59,381 nucleotides of DNA from JBBQKI01 sp038326725. GTDB lineage: Bacteria; Bacteroidota; Bacteroidia; Flavobacteriales; Flavobacteriaceae. Numbering within the stretch: the first letter of the stretch is position 1; each line of letters starts with the position of its first letter. This document shows positions 8,266 to 16,243 of the stretch, one piece after another. The DNA lies in NCBI GenBank assembly GCA_038326725.1, contig JBBQKI010000012.1, forward strand, positions 1-59,381. Direction: 5' to 3'. A program made the translations under genes and the position numbers. The notes beneath the pieces are model-generated. The model was given only the letters and a program-made list of their open reading frames with translations. It searched no databases and was not told the DNA's origin.

Positions 8266-9579
8266 ATGGCAAACATCATAAAAGACCAGCAGCATATTTT
8301 AGCCAAGCTGAAGATCACCGTCCTAAACCCAATGCAGTTGGAAGCAATGGCCCTCATTGAAAAAACGGCAAATACCATGTTGCTTTCCCCCACGGGCACC
8401 GGGAAAACCTTGGCATTTTTATTACCAATCCTCAAAACCTTGGATCCCGATAATCCCGAGGTACAAGTTCTTATTGTGGTGCCAACCCGCGAACTCGCCA
8501 TTCAGATTGAACAAGTGGTCCGCAACATGGGTTCCGGTTTTAAGGTGAATGCGGTCTATGGCGGCCGGGCCAAGTCTAAGGACAAAATAGAAATCAAACA
8601 TTCCCCCGCCATTTTGGTGGGTACCCCGGGCAGGATTTTGGATCACTTTGACGACGATCGTTTTTCAAAGGAAAGTATAAAAATTTTGGTCTTGGATGAA
8701 TTTGATAAATCCCTCGAAATCGGTTTTGAAAATGAAATGAGGGGCATTCTCGAAGAACTGCCTAATGTTGCCAAACGCATTTTAACCTCCGCAACCAAAG
8801 GGGTGGGTATTCCGCGTTTTGTAAACTTGGATCAGCCCGTTATTATCGATTATTTATCTGAAAAACCGGACTCAAAATTAACGGTCAAAATAGTGATATC
8901 GCCCGATAAGGATAAACTACAGCCCCTCTTAAAACTCCTTTTGCATCTGGGCAGTCAGCCGGGGATTATCTTTTGCAACTTTAAGGACAGTATTGAGGGG
9001 GTCAGCTTCTTTTTGGAAAAGAACAACCTAAGCCACACTTGTTTTTCAGGTGGAATGGAGCAAAAAGACCGGGAACGCGCGCTTATAAAATTTAGGAACG
9101 GCACCAGCCAAATCCTGTTGGCCACAGATCTGGCCGCCCGAGGCATCGATATCCCCGAATTAAAATTCATTATCCATTACGAACTCCCGCATTCCGTGGA
9201 AGAATTTATCCATCGCAATGGCCGCACCGCAAGGGTAAATGAAAAGGGCACTGCCTACGTTTTAAAATGGGCCAATCAGCTCCTTCCGGAATTTATTCCG
9301 AAAACAGAACCAATGGACATTGGCAAACCGGCCCCGCCTGCCAAGCAACTATGGGAAACCCTTTTTATTTCTGGCGGCAGGAAAGATAAAATCTCCAAGG
9401 GCGATATTGCCGGCGTGTTTTTCAAACAAGGGAATCTTGAACCCGACCAATTGGGCGCCATTGAACTAAAACAAGACTGCGCCTTTGTAGCCGTCCCCAA
9501 AACCCTCGCCGCCGAACTCGTAAAGAAACTAAACAACACCAGGCTTAAAAGTAAGAAAGTACGGATATCCATTCTCTGA
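8266..9579 (+). CDS. DEAD-box-like RNA helicase with DEFD motif and DbpA RNA-binding domain
   Basis: A 437-residue helicase with motif I SPTGTGKT (41-48), PTREL (73-77), GTPGR, then motif II as DEFD (144-147) rather than DEAD. Motif III is TSAT, and ATDLAARGID and HRNGRTAR follow. The last ~70 residues (from about 365, GDIAGVFF...GAIELKQDCAFVAVP) look like the DbpA/CsdA C-terminal RNA-binding fold, which in E. coli DbpA targets 23S rRNA. It is translationally close-coupled to the helicase upstream. The Asp and Glu of motif II that bind Mg-ATP are kept, so it is probably active. A role in large-subunit assembly is inferred. Confidence 0.9.
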   Translation: MANIIKDQQHILAKLKITVLNPMQLEAMALIEKTANTMLLSPTGTGKTLAFLLPILKTLDPDNPEVQVLIVVPTRELAIQIEQVVRNMGSGFKVNAVYGGRAKSKDKIEIKHSPAILVGTPGRILDHFDDDRFSKESIKILVLDEFDKSLEIGFENEMRGILEELPNVAKRILTSATKGVGIPRFVNLDQPVIIDYLSEKPDSKLTVKIVISPDKDKLQPLLKLLLHLGSQPGIIFCNFKDSIEGVSFFLEKNNLSHTCFSGGMEQKDRERALIKFRNGTSQILLATDLAARGIDIPELKFIIHYELPHSVEEFIHRNGRTARVNEKGTAYVLKWANQLLPEFIPKTEPMDIGKPAPPAKQLWETLFISGGRKDKISKGDIAGVFFKQGNLEPDQLGAIELKQDCAFVAVPKTLAAELVKKLNNTRLKSKKVRISIL

Positions 9580-9759
9580 TAAAACCGTGATATAACAATA
9601 GGTGAGTGGCGGTGTTACTTTAACATAACCTTCCCAATACCTTGTTTATTTTGGGCTATTTTTGTTATATATTATTTGGTAAGCTTATCTTTTTTTAATT
9701 TTCTTTCGATTATTAAATCCTTTAGCTTTCTTCAATATTTTTAATGCAGTGGCATTTTT

Positions 9760-9768
9760 TATTTTTGC
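9760..9768 (+). promoter_or_regulatory. Candidate -7 element (TATTTTTGC) for the desaturase gene
   Basis: TATTTTTGC matches TAnnTTTG and lies 68 bases before the desaturase ATG. No good -33 is visible in this very AT-rich gap, so the call is weak. Confidence 0.3.
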
Positions 9769-9836
9769 CTATAAAGCCCTGCATTACTTAATTTTCAAAA
9801 AAAATGTTTTTGCCGACATTTTGGTAATGAAATAAA

Positions 9837-10949
9837 ATGAGCGACACTTTCAAAAATCCAATATTTTCAAGAAAAAGAAACAAAGGTTTTTCAGCAACAC
9901 TAAGAAGCCGGGTAAACTCTTACTTCAAAGACAATAACATAAGCAGAAATGCGAATTCAACCATGGTCGTGAAAACGATTACGATGCTTCTACTATTTAT
10001 TGTTCCACTGATATTTCTGGGTTTAGGCATGGTCACCATTACGCCCATGCTGTTCTTTGCCTATCTAATATGTGGCTTGGGAATGGCCGGAATAGGAATG
10101 GGGGTAATGCACGATGCCATTCATGGGTCTTACGCCCGAAATAAAAAAATCAATACCTTATTAGGTTACACCTTCAATCTTATAGGGGCAAACGCCACGG
10201 TTTGGAAAATACAGCACAATGTTTTACATCACACATATACCAACATAGAGGAAGCAGATGACGATATTAACGCGCCTTTCTTTCTTAGGTTTTCGCCCCA
10301 CGCCAAACACTATTGGCTGCACCAGTTTCAGCACATTTATATATGGTTTTTTTACGGGATGGCAACAATATCCTGGATTACGACCAAGGATTTCGTACGG
10401 CTGACCCGGTATAAAAACATGGGTTTTTTGGATAAAAAAAATGAATATATAAAAGCGTTGGCAGGCATGACCGTTTGGAAATTGCTCTACTACCTTTATG
10501 CCTTGGCAATTCCTATGATCATGACGCCCTTGGCTTGGTGGGTGATTTTATTGGCTTTTCTGAGCATGCATTTCATTACGGGGCTCTTGGTTAGCGTTGT
10601 CTTTCAAATAGCCCACATAATGCCGGAAACAAGTTTTCCACTTCCCACAACAGAAAAGATGATGGAAGATGATTGGTACAGTCATCAATTTGCAACAACT
10701 AGCAATTTTTCCCCAAACAGCAAACTTTTATTTTGGCTGATCTGTGGCCTAAATTTTCAGGTGGAACACCACGTACTGCCGGATGTTTGCCATGTGCACT
10801 ATAAAAAATTAACTAAAATTGTGGCCGATACTGCCCGTGAATACGGTATGCCATATCATGTTAAAAGAAGTTTCCCCCAAGCCATAGCAGATCACTTTAG
10901 GATGCTTCGCTTATTGGGAAGAAAACAAACCACAACAAATTTTGCTTAA
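9837..10949 (+). CDS. Membrane fatty acid desaturase (acyl-CoA / linoleoyl-CoA type)
   Basis: A 370-residue di-iron membrane desaturase. All three histidine boxes are present: HDAIH (92-96), HNVLHH (127-132) and QVEHH (308-312). The third box with Gln in place of the first His is typical of front-end and acyl-lipid desaturases. Hydrophobic pairs lie near residues 45-85 and 210-250. No cytochrome b5 domain is fused, so an external electron donor is needed. It introduces a double bond into membrane acyl chains, probably helping cold adaptation. It stands alone between long AT-rich spacers. Confidence 0.9.
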   Translation: MSDTFKNPIFSRKRNKGFSATLRSRVNSYFKDNNISRNANSTMVVKTITMLLLFIVPLIFLGLGMVTITPMLFFAYLICGLGMAGIGMGVMHDAIHGSYARNKKINTLLGYTFNLIGANATVWKIQHNVLHHTYTNIEEADDDINAPFFLRFSPHAKHYWLHQFQHIYIWFFYGMATISWITTKDFVRLTRYKNMGFLDKKNEYIKALAGMTVWKLLYYLYALAIPMIMTPLAWWVILLAFLSMHFITGLLVSVVFQIAHIMPETSFPLPTTEKMMEDDWYSHQFATTSNFSPNSKLLFWLICGLNFQVEHHVLPDVCHVHYKKLTKIVADTAREYGMPYHVKRSFPQAIADHFRMLRLLGRKQTTTNFA

Positions 10950-11110
10950 GTCCACATAAGACTCTTTTGAAATTACTCTTTTAATCATCGCAGTAAGATA
11001 TGAATGAAATCTCAACAAATACAGCTATATTCTTCATTTACATAACGTCCAAATAAGACTTATAATTTATATTATGTAAAATAAAGTATTTTGCACCTCC
11101 CTCATTCCAA

Positions 11111-11160
11111 ATCACACATTCACTTATTCACACATTCACCTATTCACCTATTCACTTATT
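11111..11160 (+). repeat. ATTCAC short tandem repeats upstream of terC
   Basis: Five to six ATTCAC blocks about 8 bases apart (ACATTCAC, TTATTCAC, ACATTCAC, CTATTCAC, CTATTCAC, TTATT). Same family as at 3871, 24233 and 47704. The array ends 71 bases before the TerC start and 47 bases before its probable -7 element. Confidence 0.6.
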
Positions 11161-11206
11161 TTATTATATTAACACTTCAAGATTATATAGTTATTTCAAA
11201 TAAATC

Positions 11207-11215
11207 TATTTTTGC
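11207..11215 (+). promoter_or_regulatory. Probable -7 promoter element of terC (TATTTTTGC)
   Basis: TATTTTTGC fits TAnnTTTG and lies 16 bases before the TerC ATG, giving a very short leader, as is common in this phylum. A -33 TTG is not evident. Confidence 0.45.
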
Positions 11216-11231
11216 GTAAAACTATACCACT

Positions 11232-12203
11232 ATGCTCATCTGGGGAATCTTTATTGGCTTTATAATCCTTTGTCTCGCCTTGGATCTTGGGGTTTTTAAT
11301 AGGAAAGCACATATCATCAAAACCAAGGAAGCTGCCATTTGGACTAGCATATGGGTGAGTATCGCCATGGGTTTTTCGGGAATTATTTATTGGCTCTTTA
11401 GTGATGGGCTTATAGAAAATCCAACCAATTTAACTGCGGACAGTGCCGTCATAAAATATATAACTGGTTATTTAATTGAGCTATCGCTAAGTATTGACAA
11501 TGTGTTTGTTATTGCTGTAATATTTACTTCTTTTAGAATCCCACAAAAGTATCAGCACCGGGTTCTTTTCTGGGGTATTCTGGGAGCAATTGTTTTCCGG
11601 GCGCTCATGATACTTTTCGGCGTTGCCCTTATAAACAAGTTTGACTGGATAATATATGTTTTTGGCGTGTTCCTGATATATACCGCCTATAAAATGTACA
11701 CCAATGTAGATACCCATTTTGATCCTAAAAAGTCATTCGTTTTCAAATACATGAAGAAAATCATGCCCGTAACCCATCACATGGAAGGCGATCATTTCTT
11801 TATTAGAAAAATGGGAATTCGCATGGCAACGCCATTGTTTGTGGCCCTTATCATTATTGAACTTACCGATATTCTCTTTGCCCTGGACAGTATACCTGCC
11901 ATCCTCGCCATTACCGCAGACCCGTTTATCGTGTTCACTTCAAATATTTTCGCAATCCTCGGTTTGCGTTCCATGTATTTCTTAATCTCAAGGATGCTCT
12001 CCAAGTTCCGTTTCATAAATTACAGTTTGGTAGTAATTTTAGGTTTTGTTGGGTTGAAGATGCTTTTCTCCCACTACCTGAAAAGCATTGGTTATGAATT
12101 ACCAGAATGGTTGTCCTTAAGTGTGATCGTGTTAGCTTTAGCTGGTGGGATTATAGCTTCCATTGCAATACCAACCGAAGAAAAGGATGTAAGGAATTTA
12201 TAA
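11232..12203 (+). CDS. TerC family integral membrane protein
   Basis: A 323-residue membrane protein with about eight to nine hydrophobic helices. Typical TerC/Alx segments are visible: LSLSIDNVFVIAVIF (about residues 84-98) with the intramembrane Asp, and ELTDILFALDSIPAILAIT (about 213-231) with the paired acidic residues of the metal path. TerC/Alx proteins export Mn(II) or help load manganese onto exported proteins, and were first named for tellurite resistance. The gene stands alone and ends at a bidirectional terminator. A decayed copy of its 3' end lies at 12837-12944. Confidence 0.92.
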   Translation: MLIWGIFIGFIILCLALDLGVFNRKAHIIKTKEAAIWTSIWVSIAMGFSGIIYWLFSDGLIENPTNLTADSAVIKYITGYLIELSLSIDNVFVIAVIFTSFRIPQKYQHRVLFWGILGAIVFRALMILFGVALINKFDWIIYVFGVFLIYTAYKMYTNVDTHFDPKKSFVFKYMKKIMPVTHHMEGDHFFIRKMGIRMATPLFVALIIIELTDILFALDSIPAILAITADPFIVFTSNIFAILGLRSMYFLISRMLSKFRFINYSLVVILGFVGLKMLFSHYLKSIGYELPEWLSLSVIVLALAGGIIASIAIPTEEKDVRNL

Positions 12204-12301
12204 ATTCATATATTTACGGGTAAAGTTTGTGAAATAATAGCCAATGTTCTCGGAACTACCTTATATGCCGAAACCTCCATGGGATCAGCGTTCTCAAATC
12301 T

Positions 12302-12332
12302 AAAAAGCTTCAGACTAATCTGAAGCTTTTTT
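12302..12332. terminator. Bidirectional terminator between terC and the convergent gene at 12353
   Basis: A 13-base stem (AAAAAGCTTCAGA with TCTGAAGCTTTTT) closes a 4-base loop. An A run precedes and a T run follows, so it can end transcription from both convergent genes. Confidence 0.85.
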
Positions 12333-12352
12333 TTATACTTTCCTTTTCTACG

Positions 12353-12715
12353 CTACTGTTCAACCGTATCCAGGGGTTGGATTTCGGGCCGTATTTTTTC
12401 ATATAACCTAAATTGAAGTTGGGTTAAAATATCTCTCATTTCTGCAATTTCATTCTTCTGAAGGCTGTAGAATAGGTCTAATTTCTCTTTTCCGGTATAT
12501 TGTTCTTCAATTTTTTCTTTGCGTATTAAAAATTCTTCAATTTTTTTCTCAAACAGCAATTCATGCATAGAACTTAATACTAACTGCCGATTGTATAAAT
12601 TGGTAATAGAATCTGCTTTTTGTTCTAAATCTTCCTGCCCGCTTTGGAAATAGATATCTTGTGAAAAAACTGTCATAGAAACGCTTAAACACATAATAAA
12701 GAGTAACTTTTTCAT
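12353..12715 (-). CDS. Secreted hypothetical protein, coiled-coil
   Basis: A 120-residue protein with a clear signal peptide (MKKLLFIMCLSVSMTVFSQ). The mature part is almost wholly charged and helical, with many E, K, Q and L residues in heptad-like order (about 28-105), which suggests a periplasmic coiled coil. No catalytic motif is visible and I do not recognise the family. It is monocistronic, convergent with terC, and shares the terminator at 12302-12332. It could be a small periplasmic chaperone-like or structural protein, but that is only a guess from composition. Confidence 0.6.
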   Translation of the reverse strand: MKKLLFIMCLSVSMTVFSQDIYFQSGQEDLEQKADSITNLYNRQLVLSSMHELLFEKKIEEFLIRKEKIEEQYTGKEKLDLFYSLQKNEIAEMRDILTQLQFRLYEKIRPEIQPLDTVEQ

Positions 12716-12836
12716 AATTATTTGTTTTTAAATAATGTATCTAAAAAACAGCAACCATCTCTACTACTTAATAGTATTTAACTACCCCATTAACATTAGT
12801 TAACAGATTTATTGTAGAAGTATATAGTCATGAACG

Positions 12837-12944
12837 ATTCTGGCCAAAACTGGAACGGATCTCCTTAATTGAAGTGCAATCGAAGTAGCATTAGCAGGGA
12901 GCATTATTACTTCCATCGCTATTCCAACCGATCAAAAAAAATAA
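12837..12944 (+). pseudogene. Decayed 3' fragment of a terC paralogue
   Basis: The end of this segment, 12885-12944, reads VALAGSIITSIAIPTDQKK then stop. That closely matches the end of the intact TerC, ALAGGIIASIAIPTEEK. An in-frame stop lies just upstream and the preceding bases only roughly match. The 12-base string ATAAATTCATAT follows both stops (12200-12211 and 12959-12970), so the duplication includes the downstream flank. Nothing else is evident in the 316-base gap 12716-13031 except the promoter at 12977. Confidence 0.65.
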
Positions 12945-12976
12945 AAACCTATAAACTCATAAATTCATATTAAAGA

Positions 12977-13008
12977 TTTGGGTTGTTTTTAATGGGATTG
13001 TATCTTTA
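12977..13008 (+). promoter_or_regulatory. Promoter of the hibernation factor gene (TTTG-N20-TATCTTTA)
   Basis: A full -33 TTTG (12977-12980) is followed after exactly 20 bases by TATCTTTA (13001-13008), one mismatch from the TAnnTTTG consensus. The HPF ATG is 24 bases further on. Confidence 0.6.
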
Positions 13009-13031
13009 AAAAAACATATAAATCTCTATTT

Positions 13032-13334
13032 ATGAACATCAATTTTGAATACCACGAAGTAACCGCAAGCCCGCGCCTTGAAGCATTTGCAACAGAAAAG
13101 CTGAACAAGCTTGAAAGTAAATTCGACTTTATCATAAATGCAGATGTCTATTTCAAAAAGGAAAACACCAGCTCTCCCGAATCAGGAATGATTTGTAGTG
13201 TAAGATTGAATATTCCGGGCACTACCATCTTCGCGGAATCTTCCAATGGTTCTTTTGAGGCATCTATCGCCAAAGTGGAAACGGAACTGCGCGTACAGTT
13301 GCAAAAAAGAAAAGGCAAAATGCAAACGCATTAG
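13032..13334 (+). CDS. hpf: Ribosome hibernation-promoting factor, HPF/RaiA family (short form)
   Basis: A 100-residue protein with the HPF/RaiA fold: it starts MNINFEYHEVTASPRLEAFATEKLNKLE and carries the second half FAESSNGSFEASIAKVETELRVQLQKRKGK. Only the short N-terminal domain is present, with no C-terminal dimerisation domain. It binds the decoding centre of the 30S subunit in stationary or stressed cells and blocks translation. It has its own promoter at 12977-13008. A neighbouring gene on the opposite strand ends 18 bases after it. Confidence 0.88.
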   Translation: MNINFEYHEVTASPRLEAFATEKLNKLESKFDFIINADVYFKKENTSSPESGMICSVRLNIPGTTIFAESSNGSFEASIAKVETELRVQLQKRKGKMQTH

Positions 13335-13352
13335 CCTTTCGGTCAAAAGAAA

Positions 13353-13613
13353 TTATTCCCCCTTTTCTGAAATTTTCTGTTGAATGATGGCAATGGTATC
13401 ATTTACGGTGCGGAGTTGCTCCATATCATTGTTTTTGAATTCTATTTCAAAGGCGTCTTCAATATCAAGGACAATATCCACCAAATGGGCAGAATTAATA
13501 TTGAGTTCCCTAGTAAGGTCGCTATCCCTATTTATGGTCGTAGCGTCCACATCCTCAGGTAAATAAAGTTTGATAATAGGTTGTAACTTATCGTAAATGG
13601 TATCTTGGTCCAT
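13353..13613 (-). CDS. Acyl carrier protein of the type III PKS operon
   Basis: An 86-residue acidic ACP. Helix II holds the phosphopantetheine site at Ser41 in NINSAHLVDIVLDIED; the canonical DSL is replaced by NSA. It is the last gene of the seven-gene operon, 5 bases after the ketosynthase. It should carry the acyl chain built by the neighbouring ketosynthase, dehydratase and enoyl reductase-like enzyme before transfer to the type III synthase. The ORF is full length for an ACP. The altered motif could mean a dedicated phosphopantetheinyl transferase or simply family drift; none is encoded in the window. Confidence 0.85.
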   Translation of the reverse strand: MDQDTIYDKLQPIIKLYLPEDVDATTINRDSDLTRELNINSAHLVDIVLDIEDAFEIEFKNNDMEQLRTVNDTIAIIQQKISEKGE

Positions 13614-13618
13614 GCAGT

Positions 13619-14884
13619 TTAAAATTTCTTAAAGATAACACACACATTCACGTCACCAAAACCAAAGCTGGCTTTTGCAATAATGTTTAGCTCGGTGGTT
13701 ATCATTTTTCGCGGAATTTTTTCAGGGGCAATCAACTTTGCTATTTCAGGGTGCAGATCTTCACAATTTATATTTGAAAAAACAAAACCATGATAAAGCT
13801 GAAGTACAGCCGAAACCGCTTCAATACTACCACTTGCGGCCAAACAATGTCCCACCATCCCCTTCAGTGAATTTATATAAGGAAAATCATTGCCCTTCCT
13901 TCCCAAGGCTTCGCACCAGTTTTCAATTTCCAACGCATCCTTCGCTGTTGCCGTAAGGTGCCCATTTATATAATCTATTTGGGAAGCTTTCACGCCGCTA
14001 TTTTCTAATGCTTTTGAAATACATTTTTGTACTGCATTACTATTAGGGGCGGTCATACTTCCCCCTCCCCTTTGTCCGCCACTGTTTACGAACCCGCCCA
14101 AAACTTCTCCATATATTTTAGAACCCCTTTTTTCGGCACTTTCTAAAGATTCCAAAACCAATGCCCCCGCCCCGCTTCCGGGGGCAAAACCACCAGCAGT
14201 GGCACTCATGGGCCTACACGCTTTTGTAGGGTCTTCGTTATATTTATAGGGCACCACTTTTATGGCATCAAAAGCCCCCCAAATATAGGGCCCATCATCA
14301 CTCGTGCTGCCACAGAGCATTTGCTCGGCCTTCCCTGCGGAAATCCGCTCGTAACCCATCAAAATGGATTCAGCACCGGTAGCGCAAGCGGAGGAATTGG
14401 TGGTTACCCAGTTTCCCGCCCCAGTAAACCCACCCAAATAAGCGCTGATTCCGCTGGCCATGGTTTGTGAAACGGCGGTACTGCCCAATCGGCGTACATT
14501 TCCATCATCAATTTGATTTATGGCTTCCCGAAATTTTTCAACTCCACTTGTCCCGGCTCCGAAAATAATTCCCAAATCCCAAAGAGGTTCGTTTGTATTC
14601 ACTGAAATGCCGGCATCATTTAATGCATCTATCCCCGCAATAACGCCATAAAGAATCCCGCTGCTATTAAAGTTCTTGAGTTGAAGTTCGCTGAAATATT
14701 CCCTTTTCTTTTCTTCGGATATTTTCGGAACGCCACCAATTTGGCATGAAAAGTTCAGGTCTTTTAATCTTTGAATGAATTCAATCCCACTAATCCCATT
14801 TTTAATGGCCTCCAAAAAATTCGGTATCCCCACCCCGTTTGGGGCGGCCACCCCAAGGCCCGTGATTACTACCCTCCTATTCAT
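13619..14884 (-). CDS. Beta-ketoacyl-ACP synthase (KAS II / FabF-like)
   Basis: A 421-residue condensing enzyme. The catalytic triad is complete: Cys167 in TNSSACATGAESI, His309 in NGHLTATAKD and His346 in GMVGHCLAASGS, with Lys341 preceding. It catalyses decarboxylative elongation of acyl-ACP with malonyl-ACP. It overlaps the FabZ-like gene by 4 bases (ATGA) and is followed at 5 bases by the ACP, so it is dedicated to this operon and not a general fabF. The LTATAKD region is divergent from the usual AHGTST..D of housekeeping FabF, as expected of a specialised synthase. Confidence 0.9.
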   Translation of the reverse strand: MNRRVVITGLGVAAPNGVGIPNFLEAIKNGISGIEFIQRLKDLNFSCQIGGVPKISEEKKREYFSELQLKNFNSSGILYGVIAGIDALNDAGISVNTNEPLWDLGIIFGAGTSGVEKFREAINQIDDGNVRRLGSTAVSQTMASGISAYLGGFTGAGNWVTTNSSACATGAESILMGYERISAGKAEQMLCGSTSDDGPYIWGAFDAIKVVPYKYNEDPTKACRPMSATAGGFAPGSGAGALVLESLESAEKRGSKIYGEVLGGFVNSGGQRGGGSMTAPNSNAVQKCISKALENSGVKASQIDYINGHLTATAKDALEIENWCEALGRKGNDFPYINSLKGMVGHCLAASGSIEAVSAVLQLYHGFVFSNINCEDLHPEIAKLIAPEKIPRKMITTELNIIAKASFGFGDVNVCVIFKKF

Positions 14885-15321
14885 TTTTTATTTGTTATAA
14901 TCATTCCGCTGATGGTGCCTTTGCAAATCATTTCGCCTTTGGAGTTGTTCATTACAACCTTGCATTTAAGTTTGTTGAAACGAAAGTAAATCTTTTCGGA
15001 AACCACCCATACCTTTTCCCCGGGAGTTACGGGAAGATAAAAATCCATTTGAGTATCGCTCATTGCAATTTGGTTTTGGGAAATTGAAAGATCCGAAATT
15101 AAAAAGATCCCTAAACCTACTAATCCAATTTGCGCCATGCATTCTATCAATAATACCCCCGGGGTCATCGGATAATCCTTAAAATGACCTTTATAAAATT
15201 CGCTTTCTTCCCGAAATGTATAACATCCCGTAATTCCGTTTTCGGAAACGGAAGTTATTTCATCCACAAAAAGGAAGGGTTCCGAATAGGGTAATAATGA
15301 AAGTATTTCTTTAGCCGTCAA
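14881..15321 (-). CDS. 3-hydroxyacyl-ACP dehydratase, FabZ-like hotdog enzyme
   Basis: A 146-residue hotdog protein. The FabZ active site is visible: His46 in FYKGHFKDYPMTPG and Glu60 in LLIECMAQIG. It removes water from beta-hydroxyacyl-ACP. The start is TTG; the preceding in-frame codons run into a stop with no ATG. Its stop overlaps the ketosynthase start by 4 bases. It supplies the dehydration step of the chain-building module in this operon. Confidence 0.88.
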   Translation of the reverse strand: MTAKEILSLLPYSEPFLFVDEITSVSENGITGCYTFREESEFYKGHFKDYPMTPGVLLIECMAQIGLVGLGIFLISDLSISQNQIAMSDTQMDFYLPVTPGEKVWVVSEKIYFRFNKLKCKVVMNNSKGEMICKGTISGMIITNKK

Positions 15322-15386
15322 AATTTATAATCATTTGTTTAAACCTAAAACGCATCATCCCCAACGCCCTAAAATCAAAAAAAAAA

Positions 15387-16163
15387 CTAACAAATACTTT
15401 CTCCCCCATCCACTTTAACCACAGTGCCATTTATCCAATCCGCTTCATTCCTGCAAAGCAAGTATACCACCCTGGCAACATCTTCAGGTTGCGTAAGGCG
15501 TTTAAAAGGGTTTCGTATTATAGCTTTTTCAGCCAACTTTTCACTTCCCGGAATCATCGCAAAAGAAGCTGTCTGTGTAATCCCGGCTTGAATGCAATTT
15601 GTAGTAATTTCCAAAGGTGCATATTCCACCGCCATGTTACGCATCAGGGCTTCAAGCGTTGCCTTTGCGGCGGAAACTGTGGCATAGTGCTGCATCGCCT
15701 TACTGCTCCCTTCACTGGTAAAGGCCAAGATGCGTGCATTTTCAGCAAACCTTTCTTTATCGATAATTGCCTTGGACCACTCATATAAACTTAGGGCCAT
15801 GGCGTTTATTGTAATAGTGAAATCTTCTTTGGTCAAATTATCTCCTTCTTCTGAAAGCATCGGCTTAACACTACCTTTGGCGAGACTGTGAAGTAAAACC
15901 TTAATCCCTTTTTCGGGAAGGAATGCAAGCACTTCGTCCAAGGTTTCCTTACGCAGGGCGTCCTTATTAAAAGCTATGACTTCAACCCCCAATGAACGCA
16001 TACTTTCGAGCTCCATTTTAAAAATACTGAAATTGCTTTTCCTGTCTCGGTGAACAATGCAAATGTTCATCCCGTTGGCCGCGAGTTTTTTGGCACTTGC
16101 CAATCCAAGGCCGCTGCTGCCCCCCAGTATCAATGCCCATTTATTTTCAAATTCCCTTACCAT
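15387..16163 (-). CDS. Short-chain dehydrogenase, enoyl-ACP reductase-like (YX6K type)
   Basis: A 258-residue SDR with the cofactor loop GGSSGLG (14-20). The catalytic pair is Tyr160 and Lys167, six residues apart. That YX6K spacing is typical of FabI/FabL enoyl-ACP reductases, while ketoreductases and classical SDRs have YX3K. The segment FTSEGSSKAMQHYATVSAAKATLEA aligns by eye with FabI. It probably reduces the enoyl-ACP made by the FabZ-like enzyme. No separate ketoreductase is encoded in the operon, so that step must come from housekeeping FabG. Assignment as ER over KR rests on the spacing. Confidence 0.78.
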   Translation of the reverse strand: MVREFENKWALILGGSSGLGLASAKKLAANGMNICIVHRDRKSNFSIFKMELESMRSLGVEVIAFNKDALRKETLDEVLAFLPEKGIKVLLHSLAKGSVKPMLSEEGDNLTKEDFTITINAMALSLYEWSKAIIDKERFAENARILAFTSEGSSKAMQHYATVSAAKATLEALMRNMAVEYAPLEITTNCIQAGITQTASFAMIPGSEKLAEKAIIRNPFKRLTQPEDVARVVYLLCRNEADWINGTVVKVDGGESIC

Positions 16164-16243
16164 AGCTAAAATATTAATTTCCCTCGCTAATATTACCTAT
16201 AAATTTTCCTATCACAAACTCATCTACTCCGCTGCACATGGGG

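Noticed and set aside
9580..9836. Possible small RNA or riboswitch in the spacer before the desaturase
   Set aside because: The region is AT-rich with no strong paired stems; a temperature-sensing leader is conceivable but nothing supports it in the sequence.
11111..11160. CRISPR array from the regularly spaced ATTCAC units
   Set aside because: Units are only 6-8 bases, spacers are 2 bases, and no cas genes are in the window.
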